A DNA stretch of 64,000 bases from Acidimicrobiaceae bacterium (GCA_027306605.1 DAHUZK010000044.1:19610-83609), one strand, 5' to 3'. Positions 8,830 through 18,674 are shown, counted from the stretch's first letter. Translations and numbers: made by a program. The notes: generated from the sequence alone by a model not told the origin.

Positions 8830-10178
8830 ACCGCTCCCGAGCGACCCCGCCGTCGCAGGGTCGAGTCGACGGCGACCGCGACCAGCAGGACGACCGCGGT
8901 GGCGATGTCCGTGCCGGCCGTGCTGATGTTCAGCAGCGCGAGGCCGTTGGTCAACGTGGCGATGACCAGGCCCCCCAGCAACGGGTGGATGGGCTTGCCG
9001 TGGCCCCCGAAGAGGCTGGCGCCACCGATGACGGCCGCCGCCACGGCATAGAGCACGTAGGTGCCGCCGTCGAACCCGACGGAGATCGACCCGAGGCGCG
9101 AGGCGTAGACGATGGCGGCGAGGCCCGCAGTGAAGCTGCACAGGGCGAAGGCGATCGTCCTGACGAGCGACACGTTGATGCCGGCCCGCCGGGCCGCCTC
9201 GGGGCTCGCTCCGATGGCGTAGGTGTAGCGCCCGAGCTTCGTCCGGCCGAGGAGGACCGTCTGCAGCACCAGGATCACGAGGAGGAAGGGGATCACCCAC
9301 GGCACGCCCTCGACCGGGGTCAGTGCGCCCCGGTTGAGGTTGCAGATGTAGACGAGGACGACACCCGCCACTGCCACCGCACCGACGGTGAGCAGCGTGA
9401 TGCTCAGCGGCGGGGCGCTCAGCCCCTGGGCCCGGCGGCGCGTCGTCTTGAGCACGGACGTGATCCCGAACAGGGCGACCAGCACGACCAGGAGGATCCA
9501 ACCCGCCCAAGGGGTCATGTTCCCGCTCACGAGGTCGGAGATCACGTTGTTGGAGATCGTGATGACACCGCCGACCGCGCCCTTGTCCACGTCGAAGACG
9601 TAGATCAGGACGCCCTGCCAGCCCAGCAATCCAGCCAGGGTCACCACGAAGGACGGGATCTTGAGCCTGGTGATGATCGTGCCTTGGAAGGCGCCGATCA
9701 CGGCACAGGCGGCGAGGCCGACGATGACCCCGGCCCACCAGGGCCAGTTCTGCGGCGCTTCGATGAGAGCCATGGCGATGGCGGCACCGACGGCGCCGAC
9801 GAAGCCGACGGACAGGTCGATCTCGCTCAGGATGAGCGCGTAGAGCTCCGCCATGCCGAGCAGCACGATGAAGGCCGCCTGGACGAAGAGGTTGACGATG
9901 TTCGTGGCGGTCAGGAACGCGCTGGACTGCACCTCGAAGAAGATGCAGATGACGACGAGCCCGATGATGATCGGCAGTGCCCCGCTCTCGCCGCTCCTGA
10001 TCCGCTTCCACCAGGCGCGCGTGTAGTCGCCGATGGAGTCGGCCAGGACGTCGGGCACGAGCACGACCAGCTCGTCGGGAGCGAGCGCGTTGGCCGGCGT
10101 GCTCTCGTCGGCCGGATGGAGCTCGACCCCCGCCGGGTCCTCGCCCGAGGCCGTGGGCTCGTCGATGGTGTCGGTCAT
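8826..10178 (-). CDS. Sugar ABC transporter permease (XylH/RbsC-like)
   Basis: 450 residues from ATG 10178. A soluble N-terminal region of about 60 residues is followed by roughly ten hydrophobic segments. ILSEIDLSVG, the region around the conserved EAA-like loop (SPEAARRAGINV) and VIGGASLFGGHG are characteristic of monosaccharide-import permeases of the ribose/xylose class (CUT2). Works with the ATPase (7 bp upstream) and the binding protein. The substrate is probably a pentose or hexose, by similarity only. Confidence 0.9.
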   Translation of the reverse strand: MTDTIDEPTASGEDPAGVELHPADESTPANALAPDELVVLVPDVLADSIGDYTRAWWKRIRSGESGALPIIIGLVVICIFFEVQSSAFLTATNIVNLFVQAAFIVLLGMAELYALILSEIDLSVGFVGAVGAAIAMALIEAPQNWPWWAGVIVGLAACAVIGAFQGTIITRLKIPSFVVTLAGLLGWQGVLIYVFDVDKGAVGGVITISNNVISDLVSGNMTPWAGWILLVVLVALFGITSVLKTTRRRAQGLSAPPLSITLLTVGAVAVAGVVLVYICNLNRGALTPVEGVPWVIPFLLVILVLQTVLLGRTKLGRYTYAIGASPEAARRAGINVSLVRTIAFALCSFTAGLAAIVYASRLGSISVGFDGGTYVLYAVAAAVIGGASLFGGHGKPIHPLLGGLVIATLTNGLALLNISTAGTDIATAVVLLVAVAVDSTLRRRGRSGAV

Positions 10179-10185
10179 CGCCCGC

Positions 10186-10944
10186 TCACCCCGCCGCTGC
10201 CCGCGAGGACTCGCCGGTGGTCATGTAGTCGACGACGACCTGGCGGTCGAAATCGGCCAGGGGGCCTTCGGCCACCATCTGGCCCAGATAGAGGATGGAG
10301 ATCCGGTCGGCGACCTCGAAGACGTCGTTGAGGTTGTGCGAAATGAGGATCACGGCCGTGCCCTGGTGGGAGAGGCGCCGGATCAGGTCGAGCACCATGC
10401 GCGTCTGGGCCACACCGAGGGCGGCGGTGGGCTCGTCCATGATGACGAGCTTGGCCGCCTGCATGACCGCCTTGGCGACCGCCACCGACTGGCGTTGGCC
10501 TCCCGAGAGGGAGGCGACCGGTTGCCGGATCGACCTGACCGTGGTCACGTGCAGATCGGACAGCGTCTTGCGCGCCGCCAACTCCATGGTCGTCTCGTCC
10601 AGGAGGTGGTGGCGCATCCGCTCGTGCCCCAAGAACATGTTCTGGACGATGTCCAGGTTGTCGCACAAGGCGAGGTCCTGGTAGATCGTGGTGATCCCGA
10701 GCGCTTCCGCATCGTTCGGAGAGCGCAGGTGGACTGGCCTTCCCTCCCAGAGGATCTGCCCTTCGGTCGGCTCCCACAGGCCCGAGATGGTCTTGATGGT
10801 GACCGACTTGCCGGCACCGTTGTCGCCGGCGAGCGCCGTCACCTGCCCCGGGTACGCCGTGAAGTCGACCCCGTTCAGCGCCCGGACGGCCCCGAACACC
10901 TTGCTCACGCCCCGTAGCTCGAGCAGCGGTCCACCATCTGTCAT
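10186..10944 (-). CDS. Sugar ABC transporter ATP-binding protein (single domain)
   Basis: 252 residues. Walker A GDNGAGKS at 40-47, Q-loop around YQD at 88-90, signature LSGGQ at 146-150, Walker B LVIMDE ending at D170/E171, and a switch His in LISHNLND. Most ribose/xylose-type (CUT2) ATPases carry two fused ATPase domains (about 500 residues); this one has only one and so would act as a homodimer, as in the FrcA-type minority. RBS and position place it in one operon with the permease. Confidence 0.92.
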   Translation of the reverse strand: MTDGGPLLELRGVSKVFGAVRALNGVDFTAYPGQVTALAGDNGAGKSVTIKTISGLWEPTEGQILWEGRPVHLRSPNDAEALGITTIYQDLALCDNLDIVQNMFLGHERMRHHLLDETTMELAARKTLSDLHVTTVRSIRQPVASLSGGQRQSVAVAKAVMQAAKLVIMDEPTAALGVAQTRMVLDLIRRLSHQGTAVILISHNLNDVFEVADRISILYLGQMVAEGPLADFDRQVVVDYMTTGESSRAAAG

Positions 10945-10956
10945 GTCGGTCCCCCT

Positions 10957-11052
10957 GATGTCGTGGCGCTGGGCCCGAGATGTCGCGGCGCTGGAACCGA
11001 CGAATCTCGCTCAACCGCTGTCGTTCAACCGCTGTCGTTCAACCGCTCTCGT
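10957..11052. repeat. 14-bp tandem repeat plus a diverged duplication
   Basis: TCAACCGCTGTCGT is repeated at 11011-11024, 11025-11038 and 11039-11052 (one change in the last). Just before it GATGTCG(T/C)GGCGCTGG occurs twice (from about 10957 and 10978). The array separates the binding-protein gene from the ATPase gene on the minus strand, where uneven expression is usually needed. Confidence 0.88.
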
Positions 11053-11161
11053 TCAGGCGCCCCCGTTCGCCGACCCCCGCCCGCCGGGGACGGGGATCGG
11101 CGTGGGAACGATGTCGTGCGGAGTCGACATTACCCAGCCGGGCACGTCGATCCAACGGTTG

Positions 11162-12358
11162 CTACGGGGTGATGCCCGCCGCGGTGCAGGCGCTCTGGTA
11201 CGAGCCCGCGCACAGCTGGGAGGCCGGCACGAAGTTGTCCTTGATGACCGTGGAGTTCATGTTCGCCGTGGTCACCCACTTCGGCGTCATGAGCACCGAC
11301 GGCACGCTCGTGTTGGACGCGGTGTCCTTCGTCGTGCCGTTCACCAGCGACTTCGGCGGCGTCTTCCCCGCCCGCAGGTACAGGGCCAATGCGACCGCTG
11401 CCTGAGCCTCGAGGTAGATGGGCTTGTAGACGGTGCCGCATTGGTAGCCCGAGAGCACGTTCTGCAGCCCGGTCAGGGTCGCGTCCTGCCCCGTGGTGGG
11501 GAAGGTCTTGGGCTTCACGTGAAGTGACTGCAGGTACGTGATGATCGGTGCCCCGGTCTCGTCGTTGGGGATCAACGCGGCATTCACGTTGTGGTGAGCC
11601 GTGTAGACCGCCTGGAACTCGGTCTCCGCCGTCGGCGGGTCCCACGTGCCGGCAGTGTGCGCGACGGCCTTCCACTTCCCGGACTTGAACAGCGGGTTCA
11701 GCACGGAGTCGTAGCCCTGTGCGAAGAGGGTGGCGTTGTTGTCGGTGACGGCACCGTGCATCACGACGACCTGCGGCTTCTTGACGTGCCACGCCGCCAC
11801 GCAGCTGACGAGGCCCTTGCCCATGGTCTTGCCGACGGTGACGTTGTTGAAGCTGACGTAGTACTGCCGGCTGCCGCCGAGCGTGAGGCGGTCGTAGTCG
11901 ATCACCTTGACGCCGTGGGACTTGGCGTAGGTCTCGATCTGCTTGCCCACGCCCGAGTCCAGCGGGTCGACCAGCAGCACGGTGGCCCCGTTGGAGATGT
12001 CGGTCTGCGCATCGGTCAGCTGCGTGGTGTCACTGCCCAGAGCGTTCTGCACCACGAACTGGGACGAGCTGAGCCCAGCCGTGGTCAGCGCCTTGGTGAT
12101 GTCGGGCTGGTCGAACTCGACGTAGCGAGTCGAGCTGACGGTGTCCGGCAGGATCGCCGCCACCTTGCCCTTGCCCGAGGCGGCCAGCCCCTTGAACTGC
12201 TTCATGACGGTGAAGCTGTTGTTGAACGAGCTCGTCGAGACATTGGACGGCGCGCTGGCGCGGACCGAGGCAGCCGCCCCTCCGCACAAGGTGCCGACCA
12301 TGGCCGCCGACAGCGCGAGGGACAGCCCCCCGAACACGCCTGCTTTCCTGAAGCGCAT
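11162..12358 (-). CDS. Periplasmic-type sugar-binding protein (XylF-like)
   Basis: 398 residues from ATG 12358, with a strong AGGAGG ribosome site just upstream. N-terminal Sec signal peptide (basic MRFRK, then a hydrophobic core to about residue 31). The mature part is a periplasmic-binding-protein fold of the LacI/ribose type: VAAILPDTVSSTRYVEFD, GATVLLVDPLDSGV and VKVIDYDRL resemble the xylose-binding protein family, as does TTGQDATLTGLQNV. It has no clear lipobox. It should capture the sugar outside the cell and pass it to the downstream transporter. DosR-like palindromes lie 124-176 bp upstream of its start. Confidence 0.9.
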   Translation of the reverse strand: MRFRKAGVFGGLSLALSAAMVGTLCGGAAASVRASAPSNVSTSSFNNSFTVMKQFKGLAASGKGKVAAILPDTVSSTRYVEFDQPDITKALTTAGLSSSQFVVQNALGSDTTQLTDAQTDISNGATVLLVDPLDSGVGKQIETYAKSHGVKVIDYDRLTLGGSRQYYVSFNNVTVGKTMGKGLVSCVAAWHVKKPQVVVMHGAVTDNNATLFAQGYDSVLNPLFKSGKWKAVAHTAGTWDPPTAETEFQAVYTAHHNVNAALIPNDETGAPIITYLQSLHVKPKTFPTTGQDATLTGLQNVLSGYQCGTVYKPIYLEAQAAVALALYLRAGKTPPKSLVNGTTKDTASNTSVPSVLMTPKWVTTANMNSTVIKDNFVPASQLCAGSYQSACTAAGITP

Positions 12359-12481
12359 GATGCCTCCTCCTCTCGCGGTCACCCCCCCGGGGCGCCCTCT
12401 CGCTGCAGTGGCCTCGCACCACCGGTCCCCCCAACAGGGGTTTGCGCGTTGCAGTTTCGTTGCAGCTTCTTGAACTCTACA

Positions 12482-12534
12482 GAGACCAAGGTCCCTTTGC
12501 TCGGAATTTTCTCCCGGTGGGAGACCGGTGTCCT
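12482..12534. promoter_or_regulatory. Candidate tandem DosR/DevR-like boxes before the sugar-binding gene
   Basis: GAGAC-CAAG-GTCCC (12482-12495) and GAGAC-CGGT-GTCCT (12521-12534) match GGGAC-N4-GTCCC with one and two changes, with starts 39 bp apart. Paired boxes are usual in DosR-controlled mycobacterial promoters. They lie 124-176 bp before the start codon of the minus-strand gene. Confidence 0.45.
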
Positions 12535-12544
12535 TGCGAACGTG

Positions 12545-12558
12545 TGACAGCGGTGTCA
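12545..12558. promoter_or_regulatory. Palindrome TGACA-GCGG-TGTCA
   Basis: Perfect 5-4-5 inverted repeat overlapping the stop codon of the ROK kinase gene and lying 187 bp before the sugar-binding gene start. It matches the other TGACA-type palindromes in this window (38830, 42764, 55081, 61437). Confidence 0.45.
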
Positions 12559-13455
12559 GGCGCCGGTGATCGCCGCCGCCCACGCCGCCGCCCCGGCCAG
12601 TCCCGCCTCGTCGCCGAGGGCGGACACGACGAGGCAGAGATCGTCAGGGTGGTGCGCCGGCCGCCGCAGCACCTGCTCGCGGACGAGGCGGAAGAAGTCG
12701 GGGCGCCGGCCGATGCCGCCGCCGAGGACGACCACGCTCGGAGAGAAGGTCATGACGAGATTGCACACGCCGGCGGCACAGGCGAGAACGGCCCGGTCCA
12801 TGATGGCGCGCGCTCGTTCGTCGCCCTCGGCCGCCGCGCCCTCGACCGCTCTGGCGTCGATCTCCCCGAGTCCGGCTCGGCGCGCCTGTTCGGCGATGCC
12901 GCTTCCGGACGCCAGCTCTTCGAGGGTGCTGGGCAGACCCGCCGCCCAGGCGTCGAGGTCGATCACGGTGTGGCCGACCTCGGCCATCGAGCGCCGGCCT
13001 TGCAGAAGGCGACCACGCAGGAGGACGCCCGCGCCGATGCCGGTCGAGACGGTGAGGTACGCCACGTCCGCCGCGCCGGCGCCCGCGCCGAACACCGCTT
13101 CGCCCACCGCGGCCAGGTCGGCGTCGTTGGCGACGTACACCGGCAGGCCCAGGTGCTGCGACAGTTCGTGCTGCGAGAGGAGATGGACCCAGGTGTCGGG
13201 CAGATGGGGCGCCCACAGGAGCCGACCCTGGGTGCAGTCGACCGCACCGGGGAGACCGACGACGGCATGGGTCGCCTGGCCGTGCCCCTCCGTGGCGGCC
13301 ACCGAGCGGACCAGGTCGATCAGGGCCGCCGGCGCCACGTCGTGGGCTGGGGTGGGGACGACCTTGAGCGCGAGCACCGAGCCGCGCCCGTCGACCAGCG
13401 CAGCGCGCATGGAGGTGCCGCCGATGTCGGCTGCCAGCACCGGCCGCGACGTCAT
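12556..13455 (-). CDS. ROK-family sugar kinase or repressor-like protein
   Basis: 299 residues. ATP-binding phosphate-1 motif ADIGGTSMRAALVD at 9-22 and catalytic Asp in VANDAD (D111). ROK proteins phosphorylate glucose or similar sugars. The usual zinc motif CxCGxxGCxE is absent: the equivalent stretch (around 166-186) reads DLDAWAAGLP and has no cysteine, while H162 is kept. There is no N-terminal helix-turn-helix, so it is a kinase type rather than a NagC-type repressor. It lies between the transporter and a PfkB kinase, suggesting it phosphorylates the imported sugar. Confidence 0.85.
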   Translation of the reverse strand: MTSRPVLAADIGGTSMRAALVDGRGSVLALKVVPTPAHDVAPAALIDLVRSVAATEGHGQATHAVVGLPGAVDCTQGRLLWAPHLPDTWVHLLSQHELSQHLGLPVYVANDADLAAVGEAVFGAGAGAADVAYLTVSTGIGAGVLLRGRLLQGRRSMAEVGHTVIDLDAWAAGLPSTLEELASGSGIAEQARRAGLGEIDARAVEGAAAEGDERARAIMDRAVLACAAGVCNLVMTFSPSVVVLGGGIGRRPDFFRLVREQVLRRPAHHPDDLCLVVSALGDEAGLAGAAAWAAAITGA

Positions 13456-13492
13456 GTGGGCCGTTGCACGGGCGCCCGCAGGTCGCCGTCGT

Positions 13493-14491
13493 TCACCATT
13501 CGGTCACGGCGTACCAGTCAGGAGCGGACTTCACGTGCCGCACGAGCCCATCCTCGTCGAGGAGCCCGGCCTGCGCACCCACGTCCTGCACGACGCTCAT
13601 GGCGTTGACGGGGGCCCAGGCCAGGGCTTCCGCCAGGGTGCGCCCCTTCACCAGCGCGGCCACGAGCGTCGACGAGAAGGCGTCGCCCGCTCCGGTGCGT
13701 TCGACGGGCGGCGCCGGATCGGGGTACGAGGGCACGCGGAAGCGGCGGGACCCGTCCGAGGCGTAGGCGCCGTCCGGGCCGTCGGTGACGACGGCCAGGT
13801 CCGGTCCGAGAGCGTGGAGCGACTCGAGGATGGCCGCCAGGTCGCCGTGGTCGGCTCCGCCGATCTCGACGGCCTCTTCGCGGTTGCAGATGAGCACGTC
13901 GGCTCTACGGTACAGGCCGCTCAAGGCGTCGGTGCCCTCCTGGATCTGGAACGTGCCGGGCTGGAACACGAGGCGCACCGACGGCTCGGCGTCGAGCCAC
14001 TGCACGACCTGACGGAGGTAGCCGGCGCCGTCGCACCCGACCGAGCTGAGGTACATCCAGCCCGGAACCTCGCGGGGGCTCAGGTGGGCCCAGTGGTAGT
14101 CGTAGAGTTCGTGGTGCACCAAGATGGTCCGGTCCTGGCCGTACCAGAGCACGAAGTTCCGATTGCTCGGGTGGCTCGGATCGAGGCGGACGAGGTGGGT
14201 GTCGATGCCCTCGCGGTGCAGCGCCACCTGCATGTCGCGACCGATGGAGTCGTCGCCCAGATGCGAGGCCAGGGCTGTCGCCACCCCGAGCCGCGCCAGG
14301 CCGACCGCCGCGTTGGCGGCGTTGCCTCCGGCGTCGACCGTGCGCGCGTAGTCGAAGGGGACCTTGCTGCCGAACGGCAGGGCCAGCCAATGGCCCGCGG
14401 TGTCGGTCAGGGCCCGGATGTGCTCGTCGGACAGCCGGATGAAGACGTCGGTGGCCGCGTCGCCCACACAGAGCACGTCGTAGTGCGCCAT
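13493..14491 (-). CDS. PfkB-family carbohydrate kinase
   Basis: 332 residues from ATG 14491. Substrate-side signature VDAGGNAANAAVGLARLG at 52-69 and the ATP/catalytic signature ERTGAGDAFSSTLVAAL with GAGD at 267-270 (D270 the catalytic base). Family members phosphorylate ribose, fructose, fructose-1-phosphate or nucleosides. It follows the acetyl-CoA hydrolase and HicA-like genes and precedes the ROK kinase by 37 bp. A near-perfect DosR-like box lies 61-74 bp before its start; pfkB-type genes belong to the DosR regulon in Mycobacterium tuberculosis. Confidence 0.9.
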   Translation of the reverse strand: MAHYDVLCVGDAATDVFIRLSDEHIRALTDTAGHWLALPFGSKVPFDYARTVDAGGNAANAAVGLARLGVATALASHLGDDSIGRDMQVALHREGIDTHLVRLDPSHPSNRNFVLWYGQDRTILVHHELYDYHWAHLSPREVPGWMYLSSVGCDGAGYLRQVVQWLDAEPSVRLVFQPGTFQIQEGTDALSGLYRRADVLICNREEAVEIGGADHGDLAAILESLHALGPDLAVVTDGPDGAYASDGSRRFRVPSYPDPAPPVERTGAGDAFSSTLVAALVKGRTLAEALAWAPVNAMSVVQDVGAQAGLLDEDGLVRHVKSAPDWYAVTEW

Positions 14492-14527
14492 GGTTCCATG
14501 ACACCCGATCCGGCCCGTCGGGGGCCA

Positions 14528-14565
14528 GAGACCTTCGTCAGGACCCCGGAGGGGACCAAAGTCCC
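14528..14565. promoter_or_regulatory. Candidate DosR/DevR-like boxes before the PfkB gene
   Basis: GGGAC-CAAA-GTCCC at 14552-14565 is a perfect match to GGGAC-N4-GTCCC. A weaker second copy, GAGAC-CTTC-GTCAG, lies at 14528-14541. The boxes are 37-74 bp upstream of the minus-strand PfkB start and the strong one touches the stop codon of the preceding gene. Confidence 0.6.
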
Positions 14566-14843
14566 TACCCTGGACCCTCCGACCCGAACCCGGCGTGGCG
14601 CAGGAGGCGCCGCAGGACGGCCAGTTGCTCGACGTCGACGCTCTTGTGGTGCATCGGCTCGAGGGTCTCGGTCTCGTCGCCGACGACCACCTCGAAGTGC
14701 CCCTTGTGGGTCTCTCTGACCGTGCCCACGACGTGCAGGAGCGACAGGACGTCGTGCCACTCGATGTTGCGGCTCGTCGGGTGGGCGAAGATCTGGTCCA
14801 GGGTGTCACGTTGGTGGCTGTTCACGTGTGGCGGTGATTCCAC
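14565..14843 (-). CDS. Small HicA-like conserved hypothetical protein
   Basis: 92 residues. The pattern HxxTLDQIFAHPTSRNIEW, then DVLSLLHVVGTVRETHKGHFEV and LEPMHHKSVD, resembles a family of small actinobacterial proteins related to the HicA fold (double-stranded-RNA-binding-like, here with the GHFEV strand around 48-52). No partner antitoxin is adjacent, so a toxin role is not supported. It starts 23 bp after the acetyl-CoA hydrolase stop, so probably co-transcribed. Confidence 0.7.
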   Translation of the reverse strand: MESPPHVNSHQRDTLDQIFAHPTSRNIEWHDVLSLLHVVGTVRETHKGHFEVVVGDETETLEPMHHKSVDVEQLAVLRRLLRHAGFGSEGPG

Positions 14844-14866
14844 GTCCGCTCCTTTCGTTGCATGGG

Positions 14867-16153
14867 TCAGTCGAAGTCGCGCCGCAGGCCCAGCCGGCCG
14901 GCGGCCTTGCGCAGCGAGTCCCGCGCTCTCGGGTCAGCCACCTCCTCGATCAGCAGCTGAGCCTGGGCGTGCTGGGATCGACCGAAGAGCTCGGCGCACC
15001 CGTGTTCGCTGACGACCGCCGTGTGCTGGAACGACGTCACCGGGTTGTTGAGCACGGGGACGATCCTGGACGTGTCGGACTTGTCGTGCCAGGCGTGCAG
15101 GGCGACCACGGCGTGGCCTCCGGCCGAATGCACCGCGCCGCTCACGAAGTCGGGCTGTCCACCGAAGCCCGAGTAGATGCGCTCGTGGATGTAGCTCGCG
15201 TTGGCCTGGGCGAAGAGGTCGACTTCCATGGCGGCGTTCACGGAGAGCATCGACGGGTGCGCCGCAATGCGTGCGGGGTCGTTGGTCGTCTCGGTGCGCC
15301 GCATGTGCACGCGCTCGTTCCCGTCCACCCAGTCGTAGAGCTGGCGCGATCCGATGAGGAAGGACGTGGTGATCGGCACGGCGGGATCGAGAGCGCCGGC
15401 CTGCTCGAGATCGACGACGCAGTCGCTGATCATCTCGGTCCAGATGCGCAATCCCCGACGGTCCGTCATCTCGAGAGCGGCCAGGGACGGAATGGCTCCG
15501 ATCCCGAGCTGGAGCGTGGTCCCGTCGGTGGCGAAGCGCGCGATGCGCTCGCCGATGGCCTGTGCCGAATCGGGCGGCGCCGGTGGGCCGGGGTTCGCGT
15601 CCCGCTCCTGTGGAGCGCCTGACGCGAGCGGCTCAGGTGAGTGCACCGGCTCGTCGACTTCGAGGATCCCGTCGAGATCGTCGAGCGGGATCTCGCCGTC
15701 GCCGAAGGTGTAGGGCATGTGCGGGTTCACCTGTGCCAGCACCGGTGCGCCGCGGGCACGCGCCTGTTCGATGGCAGCGGGAAGGATGTTGACCTCGATC
15801 CCCAGTGAGACCTTGCCGTTGCGTGGGAGCGACGTGTGGAGGAGGACGGCGTCGGGGGGACGCACCGTGTCGAAGAGTCGGGGGACCAGCGACAATCGCA
15901 TGGGCAGGTAATCGAGCATCGGGTTGTGCCGCATGCCGGGACCCACGAAGGGCGTCTCGCAGATCACCGACGGGTACTCCGCGAAGTCGCACATGGAGTT
16001 GAGCTGGAAGACCCGGCAGGTCTCGAGCGCTGTGGTCAGAGCCTCGACGAGCGTACGGGGCGTGGCGGCGTTGCCCGAGAGCACGACCCGGGGCTCGCGG
16101 CCCCCGAGGCGTTCGAGTCGGCGCACCATCCCTTCCAGGGTCAGATGGTCCAT
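14867..16153 (-). CDS. Acetyl-CoA hydrolase/transferase family protein
   Basis: 428 residues from ATG 16153. Features of the 4-hydroxybutyrate/acetyl-CoA transferase family: an N-terminal [17 protein letters not shown] segment, a central [16 protein letters not shown] (CoA-binding), [13 protein letters not shown], and a C-terminal [14 protein letters not shown] glycine block. These enzymes move CoA between acetate and other acids or hydrolyse acetyl-CoA, via a glutamyl-CoA intermediate. A DosR-like box lies 36-49 bp upstream. The context (PEP synthase, pyruvate:ferredoxin oxidoreductase) fits acetate or acetyl-CoA handling under low oxygen. Confidence 0.87.
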   Translation of the reverse strand: MDHLTLEGMVRRLERLGGREPRVVLSGNAATPRTLVEALTTALETCRVFQLNSMCDFAEYPSVICETPFVGPGMRHNPMLDYLPMRLSLVPRLFDTVRPPDAVLLHTSLPRNGKVSLGIEVNILPAAIEQARARGAPVLAQVNPHMPYTFGDGEIPLDDLDGILEVDEPVHSPEPLASGAPQERDANPGPPAPPDSAQAIGERIARFATDGTTLQLGIGAIPSLAALEMTDRRGLRIWTEMISDCVVDLEQAGALDPAVPITTSFLIGSRQLYDWVDGNERVHMRRTETTNDPARIAAHPSMLSVNAAMEVDLFAQANASYIHERIYSGFGGQPDFVSGAVHSAGGHAVVALHAWHDKSDTSRIVPVLNNPVTSFQHTAVVSEHGCAELFGRSQHAQAQLLIEEVADPRARDSLRKAAGRLGLRRDFD

Positions 16154-16188
16154 GGAGCCAGTGTCACAGACGTTCGGCTCCGCAGACA

Positions 16189-16202
16189 GGGACGTTGTTC
16201 CC
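16189..16202. promoter_or_regulatory. Candidate DosR/DevR-like box in the hydrolase-ppsA divergent gap
   Basis: GGGAC-GTTG-TTCCC has one change from GGGAC-N4-GTCCC. It lies 36-49 bp before the minus-strand hydrolase start and 115-128 bp before the plus-strand PEP synthase start. Confidence 0.5.
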
Positions 16203-16316
16203 TATCGCTCCCCGGGGGGATGCGAGACCATCGGATCAGAGAGGCTCGGCGGACGGGCCGGCTCGGCGGACGAGCCCGGCTCGTCCGACGACGTGGTCCG
16301 GGCAGAGGAGTTGGAC

Positions 16317-18674
16317 GTGACGGCAATCCGGTGGTTCCAGGAGATCAGGTTGACGGACACGGGTTCGGTCGGGGGGAAGGGTGCGAACCTGGGCGAGATG
16401 ACGGCGGCGGGTCTCCCTGTCCCGCCCGGCTTCGTCATCACGTCGGAGGCCTACCTCGATGCGGTCGGGCGTGCAGGCGGGCGGGACCGCCTGAAGGACA
16501 TCTTGCTCGCCGCACGTGGTGCGGCTCCCGAGCGTCTCGACGAGCTGGCCGCCGAGGCCAGGGCCCTCGTGCAGGGAACGCCGATGCCCGAGGATCTCGC
16601 CGCGGAGATCACCGACGCCTACCGCAAGCTGGGCGACGGCACCAGGGTCGCCGTGCGTTCGTCCGGCATCGGCGAGGACGCCGAAGGCGTGTCCTTCGCC
16701 GGGATGAACGAGACCTTCACCAATGTGGCGGGGACGGACCAGGTCCTGGCTCGCGTTTCCGAGTGCTGGGCGTCGCTCTGGCGGGCGCGCTCGATCTTCT
16801 ACCGCGGGGACAAGGGCATCACCGTGGAGCCGTCGATCGCCGTCGTGGTGCAGCAGATGGTCCCCTCCGAGCAATCAGGCGTGATGTTCACCTTGGACCC
16901 CTCGACGGGGGAGCGCGAGCACATCGTGATCGAGGCCGCGGTCGGCCAGGGCGAGGTGGTCGTGAGCGGGCAGGTCGAACCGGACACCTACGTCGTGGAC
17001 AAGAGCGGCCCACGGGTCCTGCAGGTCCGGGTGGGCAACCAGCGCGTCAAGATCGTGCGCGGACCCGACGGGCAGGATCGAAGGGTCGACCTCGATCCGT
17101 CCGAAGGTGGTCAGCGGGTGCTGAACGACGCTCAGATCGTGGAGCTGGCGCGTCTCGGGATGGCCGCCGAGGCCCACTACGGCTCGCCCCAGGACACCGA
17201 ATGGGCGATCGCCCACGGGACGATCTACCTCGTGCAGTCGCGGCCGGTCACCAGCGTCGGAGGCGGCGCGACCACGCGGGCCACTGCACCCGCCGGAGCG
17301 GCCACGGGCGGCGGCGCGCTCCTCGTCCGGGGTCTGGCGGCCTCGGCGGGCCGCGCCTCGGGGCCGGTGCGGGTCCTCGAGTCCCCGGAGCAGGGGGAGT
17401 CGCTTCTCGACGGCGAGGTCCTGGTGGCGCCGATGACCAGTCCCGATTGGGTGCCCACCATGCGCCGGGCGGCCGCCATCGTCACCGACGGCGGGGGCAT
17501 GACCTGCCACGCCGCAATCGTCTCGCGTGAGCTGGGCGTGCCCGCGGTCGTGGGGGCGCGCCAGGCGACCGCCGTTTTGCGCGACGGCGAGATCGTGACC
17601 GTCGACGGTGCCGAGGGCACGGTGACCGAGGGCGCCACGGTCGAAGCTGCCTCGGCGGCGACCGTCCGGGTGCGGCCCGCTGCCGGCGTGCCCGAGGCGC
17701 CTGCTGCGCCGGGGGCGCTGGCCACGCGGATCTATGCCAATCTCGCCTTTGCCGAGCATGCCGAGGAGGTGGCGAGCCTCCCGGTGGACGGCGTCGGGCT
17801 GCTGCGCGCCGAGTTCATGGTGACGGACGCCCTCAAGGGCGTGCACCCGCGTGCCCTCCTCCGGCGAGGGGAGGAGCAGACGTTCGTCGACGCGATGGCC
17901 AAGTCCCTCCTGCGGATCGCGCACGCATTCGAGCCTCGTCCTGTCGTGTACCGCAGCATCGACTTCCGCTCGAACGAGTTCTCTCTCCTCGAGGGCGGGA
18001 CCGACTTCGAGCCGCACGAGGACAACCCGATGATCGGGTACCGAGGCTGCTACCGCTACGTCCGTGAACCCGATCTGTTCCGGCTCGAGCTCGACGTCCT
18101 GGCCAAGGTGCACGAGGAGACCTCGAACCTCGTCCTCATGATCCCGTTCGTCCGCACCGCCTGGGAACTCGAGGCGTGCCTCGAGATCGTGGGGGCGAGC
18201 CCGGTCGGTGGCCAGATACCCGTGTGGGTGATGGCCGAGGTGCCCTCGGTGGCCTACTGGATACCGACCTACGCGTCGATGGGGATCGAGGGCGTGTCCA
18301 TCGGGAGCAACGACCTCACGCAGCTCGTGCTCGGCGTCGATCGCGATTCACAGATCTGCGCCGAGGTCTTCGACGAGGCCGACCCCGCCGTCCTCGACAC
18401 GATCGCGCGTATCGTCGGCGAGTGCCAGGAGGCGGGGATCACGTCCTCGTTGTGTGGACAGGCGCCGTCGAACCGGCCGGCATTCGCCGAGCACCTGGTC
18501 AGGCTGGGCATCACGTCGGTCTCGGTCAACCCCGACGCCGTGGCCGCGGTGCGTGCGTCGGTGGCGTCGGCCGAGTGGCGGCTGCTGCTCGAGTCTGCGG
18601 TACCCGATCGTGCCGTCGTGTCCGCAGGCGTCGCACCACGCCACCGGCTGGCGCATCGCTCCGGCCGGACCTGA
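16317..18674 (+). CDS. ppsA: Phosphoenolpyruvate synthase
   Basis: 785 residues from GTG 16317, preceded by AGAGGAG at good spacing. Converts pyruvate + ATP to PEP + AMP + phosphate. Order of domains: ATP-grasp nucleotide domain (1-310; [12 protein letters not shown] at 17-28, [12 protein letters not shown] around 110-121), phosphohistidine domain with [15 protein letters not shown] (H398 is the phosphorylated His), then the PEP/pyruvate TIM barrel with [22 protein letters not shown] and [10 protein letters not shown]. Length is as expected for PpsA (about 790). It faces the por operon, whose product pyruvate it could use for gluconeogenesis. Confidence 0.95.
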   Translation: MTAIRWFQEIRLTDTGSVGGKGANLGEMTAAGLPVPPGFVITSEAYLDAVGRAGGRDRLKDILLAARGAAPERLDELAAEARALVQGTPMPEDLAAEITDAYRKLGDGTRVAVRSSGIGEDAEGVSFAGMNETFTNVAGTDQVLARVSECWASLWRARSIFYRGDKGITVEPSIAVVVQQMVPSEQSGVMFTLDPSTGEREHIVIEAAVGQGEVVVSGQVEPDTYVVDKSGPRVLQVRVGNQRVKIVRGPDGQDRRVDLDPSEGGQRVLNDAQIVELARLGMAAEAHYGSPQDTEWAIAHGTIYLVQSRPVTSVGGGATTRATAPAGAATGGGALLVRGLAASAGRASGPVRVLESPEQGESLLDGEVLVAPMTSPDWVPTMRRAAAIVTDGGGMTCHAAIVSRELGVPAVVGARQATAVLRDGEIVTVDGAEGTVTEGATVEAASAATVRVRPAAGVPEAPAAPGALATRIYANLAFAEHAEEVASLPVDGVGLLRAEFMVTDALKGVHPRALLRRGEEQTFVDAMAKSLLRIAHAFEPRPVVYRSIDFRSNEFSLLEGGTDFEPHEDNPMIGYRGCYRYVREPDLFRLELDVLAKVHEETSNLVLMIPFVRTAWELEACLEIVGASPVGGQIPVWVMAEVPSVAYWIPTYASMGIEGVSIGSNDLTQLVLGVDRDSQICAEVFDEADPAVLDTIARIVGECQEAGITSSLCGQAPSNRPAFAEHLVRLGITSVSVNPDAVAAVRASVASAEWRLLLESAVPDRAVVSAGVAPRHRLAHRSGRT

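Noticed and set aside
14565..14843. HicA-like protein as half of a toxin-antitoxin system
   Set aside because: No HicB-like or other antitoxin gene is adjacent and the neighbours are metabolic.
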